A DNA stretch of 9,840 nt from an uncultured Eubacteriales bacterium (GTDB lineage Bacteria > Bacillota > Clostridia > Oscillospirales > CAG-272). Below, piece by piece: positions 1-6,287 of the stretch (position 1 is the first letter of the stretch; the number at the start of each line of letters is the position of its first letter). The translations under genes and the position numbers were made by a program. The notes beneath the pieces were generated by a model, which saw nothing but the letters and a program-made list of their open reading frames with translations, ran no database searches and was not told the DNA's origin. The stretch covers positions 1-9,840 of the forward strand of contig CAJUIQ010000026.1 in assembly GCA_910586545.1 (NCBI GenBank), written 5' to 3'.

Positions 1-335
1 GAGAAGGATACCAAGTAGGGATTTATGACGGCAATGTAAAGGCAGTAAAGGCTTGTTACAAGAGCTTTGACGGGATCAATACAGGAAGAGGAGAGAACCA
101 GCTGATTGCCTATACAAAGGGAAGGACTGGGACAAATTCGTACGGGTTTGAGGTGTGCATTGTAAACAGTGTAGCTATATCGGATGCGGTATACGGTGAG
201 GGGAACAGTTCAGTACCTGCAGGGGGGTGCGTGCTCTCCGGCCATGGTGATACAGGAAAGTGGCTGTATGAAAATGTTAAGAAGGGTACTAAGGTACACG
301 TAGACATTAAGATTGGATATGTGAAGGTAGGATAA
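1..335 (+). CDS. C-terminal end of a probable secreted protein (5' truncated by window)
   Basis: An open frame enters from the left edge (first full codon at base 3) and stops with TAA at 333-335, giving 110 visible residues. No start is claimed, because the frame is open to the edge and the first internal ATG (153) lies in the middle of a continuous domain-like stretch. Visible patterns are INTGRGENQLIAYT near residues 25-38, TGTNSYGFEV near 43-52 and PAGGCVLSGHGDTGKWL near 72-88. From memory, the 'N-Q-L-hydrophobic-Y-T ... G-hydrophobic-hydrophobic-SGHG' pattern recurs in secreted phosphodiester-glycosidase-like or glycosylhydrolase-associated proteins of Firmicutes, but I cannot assign the family firmly. 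The segment is rich in beta-prone residues, has no membrane helix, and ends shortly after the SGHG region. It is convergent with the DUF3048 gene and is followed by a hairpin terminator at 413-435. Confidence 0.7.
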   Translation, partial: EGYQVGIYDGNVKAVKACYKSFDGINTGRGENQLIAYTKGRTGTNSYGFEVCIVNSVAISDAVYGEGNSSVPAGGCVLSGHGDTGKWLYENVKKGTKVHVDIKIGYVKVG

Positions 336-349
336 AATAGGACGTTTTA

Positions 350-370
350 GTTACTAATTTGTTACTAATT
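350..370. repeat. Tandem direct repeat of GTTACTAATT
   Basis: GTTACTAATT occurs at 350-359 and again at 361-370, separated by one T, so the period is 11 bases. It lies 15 bases past the stop codon of the left-edge gene in AT-rich non-coding DNA. An 11-base period places both copies on nearly the same DNA face, which would suit a protein-binding or recombinase arm site, but no integrase or matching second copy is visible in this window. It may be simple AT-rich chance repetition. Confidence 0.5.
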
Positions 371-412
371 GTCACGTTTTCATGAAGTTCCTTATCGAAT
401 TATATATTGAAC

Positions 413-435
413 AACCCTGAAAATATCGGGGTTTT
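413..435 (+). terminator. Probable intrinsic terminator of the left-edge gene
   Basis: The arm AACCCTGA (413-420) pairs with TCGGGGTT (426-433; one T-G wobble) around the five-base loop AAATA, and TTTT begins at 432. A competing fold pairs CCTGAAAA (416-423) with TTTTCAGG (432-439). The short T-run makes this weaker than the other terminators in the window. It sits about 80 bases after the only rightward gene that could use it. Confidence 0.5.
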
Positions 436-461
436 CAGGCGTTATAAATCGGGCTGAATTA

Positions 462-470
462 TGATATAAT
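462..470 (+). promoter_or_regulatory. Extended -10-like sequence TGATATAAT
   Basis: TGATATAAT is a perfect extended -10 match for the vegetative sigma factor. No good -35 is seen 17 bases upstream. The predicted start near 477 falls at the first base of the 477-504 terminator hairpin, and no rightward gene follows, so it may be non-functional or make only a very short RNA. The same 14 bases (AATTATGATATAAT, 457-470) recur at 4809-4822. Confidence 0.25.
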
Positions 471-476
471 GATGAT

Positions 477-504
477 AAAAAGAGCGCCTACGGCGCTCTT
501 TTTT
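477..504 (-). terminator. Intrinsic terminator of the DUF3048 operon (bidirectional in form)
   Basis: AGAGCGCC (481-488) pairs perfectly with GGCGCTCT (492-499) around a three-base loop. A-runs on the left and T-runs on the right lengthen the stem and supply a U-tract for either strand. On the minus strand it begins at the stop codon (503-505) of the lipoprotein gene, so it ends that transcript. It could also stop read-through from the left-edge gene. Confidence 0.85.
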
Positions 505-1603
505 ACTGAAATGTAATTGTGTCCATATTATAGGATGGAACAATATTGATCATCGTTTTTCCTCGATTAAACGCTACTTCGCTACCGTCCGTATAGTAAA
601 AACGCATCACACTATCACAATTTTCTTTTTTCCAGGTGATCGGTGCGCAGGTCCCCCCGGTAATATACCAGCCATTGCTGCTGCCGGTGGTTTCCATCCA
701 AATCCGACCTTTTTCGTCGCCGGTGATTCCTCCACATTCTGCAGATAAAAGCAATATGTTGGCAAAGGCCAGCTGCTCTCCTGTGGTACTATCTATATGG
801 GGCATACCGTCATACTGAAATCGGAGATATACACCTGCGTTTGCATCATACGTATATTTTACCTTTTGAATGGTCGACATAGCTACAGACACTTCTGATG
901 CCGGCTGTTCCAGGGCTATGGTTTCACCCCATGGAGCAAACTGCATGGGAACTGCATTGGCTTCCCGCACCTGTGTGCGGTAATCATAATAATCAATGGC
1001 GGCTTGGATGCCCGCTCCATTTTGAAGCATCAGCGTATGTTCAGAACTGTAGGTTTTCAAGCGCTCTGGATCTCGGATAAAAGTACCTGTTCCTGTATAC
1101 AAATAGCTGGGACCTTGCACCCCGTCTACATGATCCGTGCCTCTGGAAGCCATTGTATTATAGGCGTAATCACTTCCTCCCGCATGGAAGAAAATACAGT
1201 CGTATCCATTGGCATAATCGATATAATAGTCTCTGGCGCTGCGTACGGAACCGATTTGGGTAAGATCACTGTAATCTGTGATAATACCCATTAGGCGTGT
1301 GATCCCACCTTCCGCAAGACACTCATACAAGATATCCGCCTGCGCTACGCCTTCCTGGGGAAGGGACGCTTTTATGTTATTGATCATAATGGAAATGGGA
1401 CGAACACCGGACAAATCCGTTTCACAGGCAAGGCCTGTAAGAGGGTGTGTATATGCTGGTTTTCCATGATCCGGCGACTCTGTTGTGACTTCTTCCTCTA
1501 TGGTATCAATCGTCGTTTCCTCTTCGACCTCGTTTTTCTTGCAGGAGGGTAAGAAGAGAAGGGCTGCGGCCAAAAGGGGAAGAATAAATTTCCTTACTTT
1601 CAA
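503..1603 (-). CDS. DUF3048 (YerB-like) lipoprotein
   Basis: This 366-residue protein is predicted to be anchored on the outer face of the cytoplasmic membrane. It starts with a lipoprotein signal: K2-R4-K5, a hydrophobic core (residues 6-18), and lipobox LPSC with the lipidated Cys at 21. An acidic, Thr-rich linker (about 24-46) follows. The mature part carries the conserved blocks of the DUF3048/YerB family: HPLTGL (53-58), RPISIMINN (68-76), PQEGVAQADILYE (82-94), GGITRLMG (99-106), VRSARDYY (120-127) and HAGGS (140-144), with the C-terminal domain from roughly 240 to the end. The biochemical role of this family is not established. The start is TTG (1601-1603), preceded at six bases by AAGGGAGG (1610-1617). 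It is the second gene of an operon: its ribosome binding site overlaps the stop codon of the upstream small gene. Family assignment is confident, function is not. Confidence 0.92.
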   Translation of the reverse strand: MKVRKFILPLLAAALLFLPSCKKNEVEEETTIDTIEEEVTTESPDHGKPAYTHPLTGLACETDLSGVRPISIMINNIKASLPQEGVAQADILYECLAEGGITRLMGIITDYSDLTQIGSVRSARDYYIDYANGYDCIFFHAGGSDYAYNTMASRGTDHVDGVQGPSYLYTGTGTFIRDPERLKTYSSEHTLMLQNGAGIQAAIDYYDYRTQVREANAVPMQFAPWGETIALEQPASEVSVAMSTIQKVKYTYDANAGVYLRFQYDGMPHIDSTTGEQLAFANILLLSAECGGITGDEKGRIWMETTGSSNGWYITGGTCAPITWKKENCDSVMRFYYTDGSEVAFNRGKTMINIVPSYNMDTITFQ

Positions 1604-1615
1604 AAAGGGCCTCCC

Positions 1616-1936
1616 TTATTCGCCGATCAGGCGTTCCAACCAAATCATGCCAAGCTCAAAGGCTTCATATAGGCCGGAACGCAGCTCCTGCTTAACGATT
1701 CTATCCCCGTCGGATAAAGACGGATTTGTTTTCATAATTTGAATAATGATTTTATCCGGTACGGTTTTGCCATCTGCTTCCTTTTCATTCATGATAATCA
1801 ACTGGAGAATATACTCGTCATCCATATTGCCGTACAGGAGCGTGTTGCCTTCCCGCACAAGGGGACGTTCCTTATACATGAGAAATTTGCCTTGCACTGT
1901 TGCGCCTTTCAGAATTTCCTTTATTTCATCTGTCAT
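1616..1936 (-). CDS. Small conserved-looking protein of unknown function, operon partner of DUF3048 lipoprotein
   Basis: The product has 106 residues, no signal peptide and no membrane helix, so it is probably cytoplasmic. I do not recognise the family. The sequence alternates beta-prone strands (VQGKFLMYK, NTLLYG, EYILQLIIM near 49, KIIIQIMK) with a charged loop, then a helical C-terminus ending in LGMIWLERLIGE. This suggests a compact alpha/beta fold with a final amphipathic helix. The ATG at 1934-1936 follows an AGGAAAGG ribosome site (1947-1954) and a strong promoter just upstream. The stop codon lies in the ribosome binding site of the DUF3048 gene, so the two are probably translated from one message. 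Reality is supported by the promoter, ribosome site and tight spacing. Confidence 0.8.
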   Translation of the reverse strand: MTDEIKEILKGATVQGKFLMYKERPLVREGNTLLYGNMDDEYILQLIIMNEKEADGKTVPDKIIIQIMKTNPSLSDGDRIVKQELRSGLYEAFELGMIWLERLIGE

Positions 1937-1992
1937 ATGATACTTACCTTTCCTGTCTATCCAAGTGATCTATCCGGATGACATATATAATT

Positions 1993-2021
1993 ATCATACT
2001 ATAAATTGCAGGCAATGTCAA
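1993..2021 (-). promoter_or_regulatory. Sigma-A promoter of the small-gene/DUF3048 operon
   Basis: Read on the minus strand, a perfect TTGACA -35 (2016-2021) and TATGAT -10 (1993-1998) are separated by exactly 17 bases. The predicted start is near 1986, leaving a leader of about 50 bases before the ATG. The leader contains the short palindrome ATCCGGAT (1973-1980). Confidence 0.8.
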
Positions 2022-2089
2022 GGCGGCCACTTCATTTAATCCTTTCATCGGACGAGACGCATATTCCAGACATTCTCCTGCATATATTC

Positions 2090-2118
2090 TTTCAGAGGAA
2101 GAAATTCTGTATTATTAT
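2090..2118 (+). promoter_or_regulatory. Weak candidate promoter for dacF
   Basis: TTTCAG (2090-2095) and TATTAT (2113-2118) are 17 bases apart. The -35 is poor, and the implied leader of only about 11 bases would place the message start almost at the ribosome site (TTGGAGG, 2125-2131). DacF genes in Bacillus are read by forespore sigma factors. I looked for such a site here and found only partial matches, so the true promoter is unresolved. Confidence 0.25.
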
Positions 2119-2135
2119 AAGTACTTGGAGGCTCT

Positions 2136-3290
2136 ATGAAAAAGTGGATTTCTATATGGACGGCGCTGCTTCTGCTTCTACCGGTTCTAACTATGGCGCC
2201 ACGGGCAGTGTCCCAAGAGGATATCAAGCCCTTTGACGTCAATGCGAAAAGCGCGGTGCTGATGGACGCCTATACAGGCACGGTTTTATATGCCAAGAAC
2301 GCAAATGATGCGCTGCCGCCGGCCTCTGTTACCAAGGTAATGACTCTGCTTTTGATTTTGGAAGCGATTGACAGCGGAAATCTGTCTTTGCAGGACAAAG
2401 TAAGCGTCAGTGAATATGCGGCCTCTATGGGAGGATCGCAGGTATATCTGGAACCCTTTGAAGAAATGTCCGCTGAGGATCTTCTAAAAAGCGTTGTGGT
2501 TGCATCGGCCAACGATGCTGCAGTGGCATTAGCGGAGAAGGTGTGCGGCAGTGAAGAAGCATTTGTCAACCGAATGAATGAGAGGGCTGCGGAGCTCGGA
2601 ATGGAAAATACCCATTTTGAAAACGTAACTGGACTAGATGACGATGTGGAAAATCATACTCTCAGTGCATTAGATATTGCGTTAGTATCCAGGGAATTGA
2701 TTACCAAGCATCCCCTGATCCTCCAGTATAGTTCTATTTGGATGGATACGATCCGAGACGGTGCCTTTGGGTTATCCAATACCAATCGGCTGATCCGTTT
2801 TTACAGTGGTGCCACTGGCCTGAAAACAGGGTCTACCTCTAAGGCGGGTTTTTGTATCAGCGCGACAGCCTGTCGAGATGGAATGCATCTGATTGCAGTA
2901 ATTATGGGTAGCGAAACCAGGGATATCCGTAATGCGTCGGCAACGCAGCTGCTGGACTGGGGCTTTGCCAATTATACTGTGTATACGGATGAAGGAGGCG
3001 ACGCCGGAGAAATCAAGGTACTAGGAGGCATAGCATCTTCTGTTCCTTTGAATAAAGGCAGCTTTTCTGTATTGCTGCCCAAAGGAAAAGAAAAAAATGT
3101 GGAGGCGCAGATACAGCTGGATGATTCGGTAAACGCACCAGTGAAGGAGGGCGATGTAATCGGAAAAGTAAAGTATGTCTGCGATGGGGAAGAGCTTGGA
3201 GAGACAAATATTCTGGCCGCAGATACGGTGAAGAAAATCGGGTACGGTGGAATTCTTGTGAACATGTTAAAAAAGTTTTGCCTGTATTAA
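2136..3290 (+). CDS. dacF: D-alanyl-D-alanine carboxypeptidase, DacF type (peptidase S11)
   Basis: This penicillin-binding carboxypeptidase removes the terminal D-Ala from peptidoglycan pentapeptides outside the membrane. The 384-residue length is normal for the family. An N-terminal signal peptide (KKW, hydrophobic 5-21, likely cut near 26) is followed by the serine-protease-like domain with all three active-site motifs: SVTK (Ser64/Lys67), SAN (124-126) and KTG (230-232). The blocks AASMGGSQVYLEP (95-107) and NTNRLIRFY (215-223) match DacF-type sequences closely. A C-terminal beta-rich PBP5-like domain spans about 287-360. The end (GGILVNMLKKFCLY) is amphipathic and probably a membrane anchor. 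The ATG follows TTGGAGG by four bases. Its neighbours include sporulation genes about 5.5 kb away, which fits a spore-cortex role, but this sequence does not exclude a vegetative role. No clear terminator lies before the pgi promoter. Confidence 0.93.
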   Translation: MKKWISIWTALLLLLPVLTMAPRAVSQEDIKPFDVNAKSAVLMDAYTGTVLYAKNANDALPPASVTKVMTLLLILEAIDSGNLSLQDKVSVSEYAASMGGSQVYLEPFEEMSAEDLLKSVVVASANDAAVALAEKVCGSEEAFVNRMNERAAELGMENTHFENVTGLDDDVENHTLSALDIALVSRELITKHPLILQYSSIWMDTIRDGAFGLSNTNRLIRFYSGATGLKTGSTSKAGFCISATACRDGMHLIAVIMGSETRDIRNASATQLLDWGFANYTVYTDEGGDAGEIKVLGGIASSVPLNKGSFSVLLPKGKEKNVEAQIQLDDSVNAPVKEGDVIGKVKYVCDGEELGETNILAADTVKKIGYGGILVNMLKKFCLY

Positions 3291-3309
3291 AATTTTAAGT
3301 CGGACAATC

Positions 3310-3338
3310 TTGCAATCTCTGTCGAATTACTGTATTAT
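3310..3338 (+). promoter_or_regulatory. Probable sigma-A promoter of pgi
   Basis: TTGCAA (3310-3315) and TATTAT (3333-3338) have a 17-base spacer. The predicted start near 3345 gives a leader of about 30 bases that contains the GGAGGAAG ribosome site. Confidence 0.6.
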
Positions 3339-3375
3339 ATATAGTAGAAGTATATTATGACGGAGGAAGTAAAGT

Positions 3376-4719
3376 ATGTCTATTAGACTGAATGATAAAT
3401 TCATTCGGCGCTATGTGTCCGCTGAGGAAATGGAAGGAATTCGTCCTCAGGTGGAAACGGCTTTTGAAACACTGCGCCGGGGCGACGGACTGGGATCAGA
3501 CTTTTTGGGATGGATCCGCCGTCCTGTAGATTATGATAAAGAAGAATATGCACGGATTCAGGCGGCGGCGGAAAAGATCAGAAAGAGCTGCGATGTGCTG
3601 ATTGTGATTGGAATTGGTGGTTCTTATCTGGGAGCCCGGGCAGCCATCGAATTTGTGCGCGGCAACTATTATAACAGCCTGCACGGAGATGCACCGGAGA
3701 TTTACTTTGCCGGTAACAGCATTTCTGCTTCTGCCCTTGCGGATACGCTGCGTCTTTGTGAAGGAAAGGATATCTGCGTAAATGTAGTATCTAAATCTGG
3801 AACCACGACGGAACCCGCTGTTGCTTTCCGTATTTTCCGTGAGCTTTTGGAAAAGAAATATGGAGAGAAGGGCGCTAGAGAGCGTATTTTTGTCACTACA
3901 GATAAAAAACGTGGCAAGCTGAAGGAGTTTTCCGACAGTAAGGGATACGAAACCTTTGTAATCCCGGATGATATCGGCGGCAGATATTCTGTACTTACCG
4001 CTGTAGGACTTTTGCCTATTGCAGTATGCGGCATCAATACGGACGATATGCTCCGGGGAGCTGCAGACGCAATGCATGCATATACAACGGCTCCTTTTGC
4101 AGAAAATGACTGTCTGAAATATGCGGCATATAGAAACATACTGTATCGGGCCGGCAAGGTAACGGAAATTTTGGCAGCATATGAACCTAGCCTGCAGATG
4201 TTTGGCGAGTGGTGGAAACAGCTATTCGGCGAATCAGAAGGAAAGGATCAGAAGGGGTTGTTCCCAGCGTCTGTGATTTTCTCTACGGATCTGCATTCCC
4301 TCGGCCAATTGATTCAGCAGGGTATGCGTAATATTTTTGAAACCGTATTAGACGTTCACGCTTCTGCCGATAAGGTGCCTGTTCCTATGGATCTGGAGGA
4401 TGCTGATGGAATGAATTTCCTTTCCGGTAAGGATCTTCATGATATCAACCGTTGCGCGATGGAGGCTACCCTTTGCGCCCATTCTGACGGCGGCGTGCCC
4501 AACATTGTTTTGGAAATTCCTGATAGAAGCGCTTACAGCTTTGGCTATTTGGCATATTTCTTTGAACTGGCTTGTGGCGTGTCTGGATATACGCTGGGCG
4601 TAAATCCCTTTAACCAACCGGGCGTGGAGGCTTACAAGTCCAACATGTTTGCACTGTTGGGTAAACCGGATCCTTCTTTGGATGCACTGCGTACATTGCT
4701 GGAACAACAGATGAAATAA
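3376..4719 (+). CDS. pgi: Glucose-6-phosphate isomerase
   Basis: This cytoplasmic enzyme interconverts glucose 6-phosphate and fructose 6-phosphate at the head of glycolysis and gluconeogenesis. The 447 residues match the shorter bacterial form common in Firmicutes. Sugar-phosphate-binding motifs are GIGGSYLGA (79-87) and SKSGTTTEP (139-147). PGI signature 1 is DDIGGRYSVLTAVG (198-211) and signature 2 is GYTLGVNPFNQPGVEAYK (404-421), ending in the catalytic Lys421. Glu286 in ESEGKDQKGLFP is the likely catalytic base, and His307 in TDLHSLGQ the likely ring-opening residue, both by family analogy. The ATG at 3376 follows GGAGG (3362-3366) at nine bases. The gene has its own promoter and a gap of 85 bases from dacF, so it is probably transcribed alone, with some possible read-through from dacF. 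Confidence 0.97.
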   Translation: MSIRLNDKFIRRYVSAEEMEGIRPQVETAFETLRRGDGLGSDFLGWIRRPVDYDKEEYARIQAAAEKIRKSCDVLIVIGIGGSYLGARAAIEFVRGNYYNSLHGDAPEIYFAGNSISASALADTLRLCEGKDICVNVVSKSGTTTEPAVAFRIFRELLEKKYGEKGARERIFVTTDKKRGKLKEFSDSKGYETFVIPDDIGGRYSVLTAVGLLPIAVCGINTDDMLRGAADAMHAYTTAPFAENDCLKYAAYRNILYRAGKVTEILAAYEPSLQMFGEWWKQLFGESEGKDQKGLFPASVIFSTDLHSLGQLIQQGMRNIFETVLDVHASADKVPVPMDLEDADGMNFLSGKDLHDINRCAMEATLCAHSDGGVPNIVLEIPDRSAYSFGYLAYFFELACGVSGYTLGVNPFNQPGVEAYKSNMFALLGKPDPSLDALRTLLEQQMK

Positions 4720-4727
4720 TAGCTGAA

Positions 4728-4745
4728 AGTCATCTATTGATGACT
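4728..4745 (+). terminator. Stem-loop just after pgi, weak terminator or 3' stabiliser
   Basis: AGTCATC (4728-4734) pairs perfectly with GATGACT (4739-4745) around TATT, eight bases after the pgi stop. Only GATTT follows, so there is no real U-tract. It may protect the 3' end or act together with the downstream hairpins. Confidence 0.35.
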
Positions 4746-4754
4746 GATTTGCAC

Positions 4755-4805
4755 CGGCGTTGCCGCCTGCCTCCGCTATCGCGGCCGACTGTACTTCGTG
4801 CAGTC
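4755..4805. other. GC-rich block of three consecutive hairpins
   Basis: Three small inverted repeats follow one another: CGGC/GCCG around GTT (4755-4765), CCGC/GCGG around TATC (4773-4784), and GACTGTA/TGCAGTC around CTTCG (4787-4805, one T-G pair). The block is strikingly GC-rich inside an otherwise AT-rich gap of 245 bases between pgi and the P-loop gene. It has no open frame or ribosome site. It resembles an interspersed palindromic repeat unit in style, but no second copy exists in this window. It could equally be the 3' structure of the pgi message. Confidence 0.5.
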
Positions 4806-4813
4806 CAAAATTA

Positions 4814-4822
4814 TGATATAAT
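4814..4822 (+). promoter_or_regulatory. Extended -10-like TGATATAAT upstream of the P-loop gene
   Basis: This perfect extended -10 sits directly after the hairpin block and would start a transcript near 4829. The bases 17 upstream (TTCGTG) are a poor -35. An AT quasi-palindrome, AATATTTT-G-AAAATATT (4833-4849), lies immediately downstream and might be an operator. It is a secondary candidate, since the 4872-4900 promoter is better placed. Confidence 0.3.
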
Positions 4823-4871
4823 ATAACGCAGAAATATTTTGAAAATATTCACAAAAAACTTTGGTTTTTGC

Positions 4872-4900
4872 TTGCATTTCTAGTCAGAGTGCTGTATACT
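4872..4900 (+). promoter_or_regulatory. Probable sigma-A promoter of the small P-loop gene
   Basis: TTGCAT (4872-4877) and TATACT (4895-4900) are separated by 17 bases. The predicted start near 4907 gives a leader of about 58 bases that begins with the inverted repeat at 4909-4927. Confidence 0.65.
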
Positions 4901-4908
4901 ATACTTGT

Positions 4909-4927
4909 ACAGATGAGATACATCTGT
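4909..4927 (+). promoter_or_regulatory. Inverted repeat at the predicted transcript start (operator or 5' stem-loop)
   Basis: ACAGATG (4909-4915) and CATCTGT (4921-4927) are perfect inverted copies around AGATA. Two further wobble pairs would lengthen the stem in RNA. The position, immediately after the -10, fits a repressor operator or a 5'-terminal stem-loop that stabilises the mRNA. Which of these applies cannot be told from sequence. Confidence 0.45.
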
Positions 4928-4964
4928 GTGCTATATATTCTGTTAGAATCACGGAGGAATCGCT

Positions 4965-5372
4965 ATGCTGAAGCTGATCATTGGAGTGAAGGGTACTGGC
5001 AAGACAAAACAATTGATTAATCTGGTAAATGCCTCTCTCAAATCGTCTCAAGGGTCTGTAGTTTGTATTGAAAAAGGCGATAAACTGAAGTTTGATGTGA
5101 ATTATCAATGCAGGTTGATAGATACAGAGTATTTTGGTGTTGCAGATGCCGCTTCACTTTATGGTTTTGTAGCCGGTATTCTGGCAAGCAATCACGATGT
5201 GACCGATTTGTATATAGACTCGGCGCTGAAGATTTGCGGCGATGATATTGCTGCGTTTGACCAGTTTTTAGGAATGCTGGATATGCTTACATCCAGATCC
5301 AATGTAAATTGTGTGCTGACATGTTCTCTGGCGGTAGAAAACGCATCGGAAACGGTTCAGAAATATTTGTAA
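4965..5372 (+). CDS. Small P-loop NTP-binding protein of unknown function
   Basis: The 135-residue protein is predicted cytoplasmic, with no signal or membrane helix. A Walker A motif GVKGTGKT (7-14) follows an N-terminal beta strand (LKLII), the arrangement of AAA+/RecA-like NTPases. A plausible Walker B strand is DLYID (81-85), and a later strand NVNCVLTCS (113-121) ends with a polar residue as in sensor-1 strands. It is far shorter than a full AAA+ module and lacks a recognisable arginine finger or partner domain, so it may bind nucleotide without strong hydrolysis. I do not recognise a specific family. The ATG follows GGAGG (4953-4957) at seven bases. It is monocistronic, with its own promoter, a leader inverted repeat and a strong terminator. 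Confidence 0.85.
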   Translation: MLKLIIGVKGTGKTKQLINLVNASLKSSQGSVVCIEKGDKLKFDVNYQCRLIDTEYFGVADAASLYGFVAGILASNHDVTDLYIDSALKICGDDIAAFDQFLGMLDMLTSRSNVNCVLTCSLAVENASETVQKYL

Positions 5373-5378
5373 TATGAG

Positions 5379-5409
5379 AAAAGGGAATGCCATGAGCATT
5401 CCCTTTTTT
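5379..5409 (+). terminator. Strong intrinsic terminator of the P-loop gene
   Basis: AAAAGGGAATGC (5379-5390) pairs perfectly with GCATTCCCTTTT (5396-5407) around CATGA, followed by further Ts. It begins seven bases after the stop codon. Confidence 0.93.
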
Positions 5410-5480
5410 GAGCAAAACAGCCGTATGAGAGATCGCTTCCGCAAAGGAGACTGTAGGTTCATTGTCATTGTAGGTGAAAA

Positions 5481-5516
5481 ATGAAAAAGAGGATGGTTTT
5501 CCATCCTCTTTTTCAT
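5481..5516 (-). terminator. Strong terminator of the amino-acid ABC operon (symmetrical)
   Basis: ATGAAAAAGAGGATGG (5481-5496) and CCATCCTCTTTTTCAT (5501-5516) form a perfect 16-bp stem around TTTT. It abuts the stop codon (5517-5519) of the ATPase gene. Because the stem arms are A- and T-rich at their outer ends it can work in both directions and insulates the convergent P-loop gene. The 71 bases between this and the preceding terminator show no gene. Confidence 0.93.
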
Positions 5517-6275
5517 TTACAACACTTTTCCAAGAAACGCCCGCAACCGTTCATTTTCTGGATTTTCAAAAACTTCTTGGGGCGGAGCGTCTACTGCCAA
5601 TATTCCATCGCACATAAATACCACCCGGTCTGCTACCTCTCTGGCAAATCCCATTTCATGGGTGACGACCAGCATAGTCATACCTTCATCAGCCAGCTGT
5701 TTCATTACAGTCAGTACTTCTCCCACCAGTTCCGGATCCAGGGCAGAGGTGGGCTCGTCGAACAGCATGATTTTGGGCTGCATGGCAAGGGCGCGAGCAA
5801 TGGCTACGCGCTGCTGCTGCCCACCGGAAAGGCGACTGGGAAATTGATCCGCCTTGTCGGAAAGGCCGACTCTGTCCAGCAGTTCTAGAGACAGTGCCTT
5901 GCATTCATCCGGCTTCATTTTTTTTACAGTCAGCGGCGCCAGCATAATATTTTCCAGCACCGTTTTATGGGGGAACAGATTAAATCGCTGAAATACCATA
6001 CCCATTTCCAGCAGAAGCTTCTTTTGTGTGGCAGCATCAATCCGTTCAACGGTATGATCCTTTTCCCGATGGAGCAGCAGTTGTTCATCAATATAAATTT
6101 TTCCGCTGGTGATTTTCTCCAGTTGATTCAGGGAACGAAGATAAGTAGATTTTCCAGCGCCGGAAGGGCCGATAATGCAGACGACTTCGCCAGCATCAAC
6201 TGTCAGGTTAATATCCTTCAGTACTTCCAGCTTACCAAAACTTTTGCTGACATGTTCTGTACGTATAATAGACAT
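5517..6275 (-). CDS. Polar amino-acid ABC transporter ATP-binding protein (GlnQ-like)
   Basis: This 252-residue ATPase powers the importer encoded by the two upstream genes, bound to the inner face of the membrane. All nucleotide-binding motifs are intact: Walker A GPSGAGKST (36-44), Q-loop Gln96 in FQRFNLFPH, ABC signature LSGGQQQR (149-156), Walker B IMLFDE (169-174), D-loop SALD (177-180) and switch His206 in VTHE. The length and the FNLFPHKTVLEN stretch are typical of the polar amino-acid (GlnQ/HisP) subfamily. The exact substrate cannot be read from the ATPase. The ATG (6273-6275) is preceded at six bases by AAGGAGGG (6282-6289), which overlaps the permease stop codon, indicating coupled translation. 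It is the last gene of the operon. Confidence 0.97.
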   Translation of the reverse strand: MSIIRTEHVSKSFGKLEVLKDINLTVDAGEVVCIIGPSGAGKSTYLRSLNQLEKITSGKIYIDEQLLLHREKDHTVERIDAATQKKLLLEMGMVFQRFNLFPHKTVLENIMLAPLTVKKMKPDECKALSLELLDRVGLSDKADQFPSRLSGGQQQRVAIARALAMQPKIMLFDEPTSALDPELVGEVLTVMKQLADEGMTMLVVTHEMGFAREVADRVVFMCDGILAVDAPPQEVFENPENERLRAFLGKVL

Positions 6276-6287
6276 GATCTACCCTCC

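Noticed and set aside
222..227. G6 run in the left-edge gene as a phase-variation tract
   Set aside because: Six bases is too short to suggest slippage, and the frame is intact through it.
2080..2105. Forespore-type (sigma-F/G) promoter for dacF starting at GCATA
   Set aside because: GCATA is present at 2080-2084, but no acceptable -10 partner occurs at the required distance.
3496..4077. Long minus-strand open frame (193 codons) inside pgi
   Set aside because: It is fully antisense to a gene with intact catalytic signatures, has no ribosome site, and its translation has no coherent motif.
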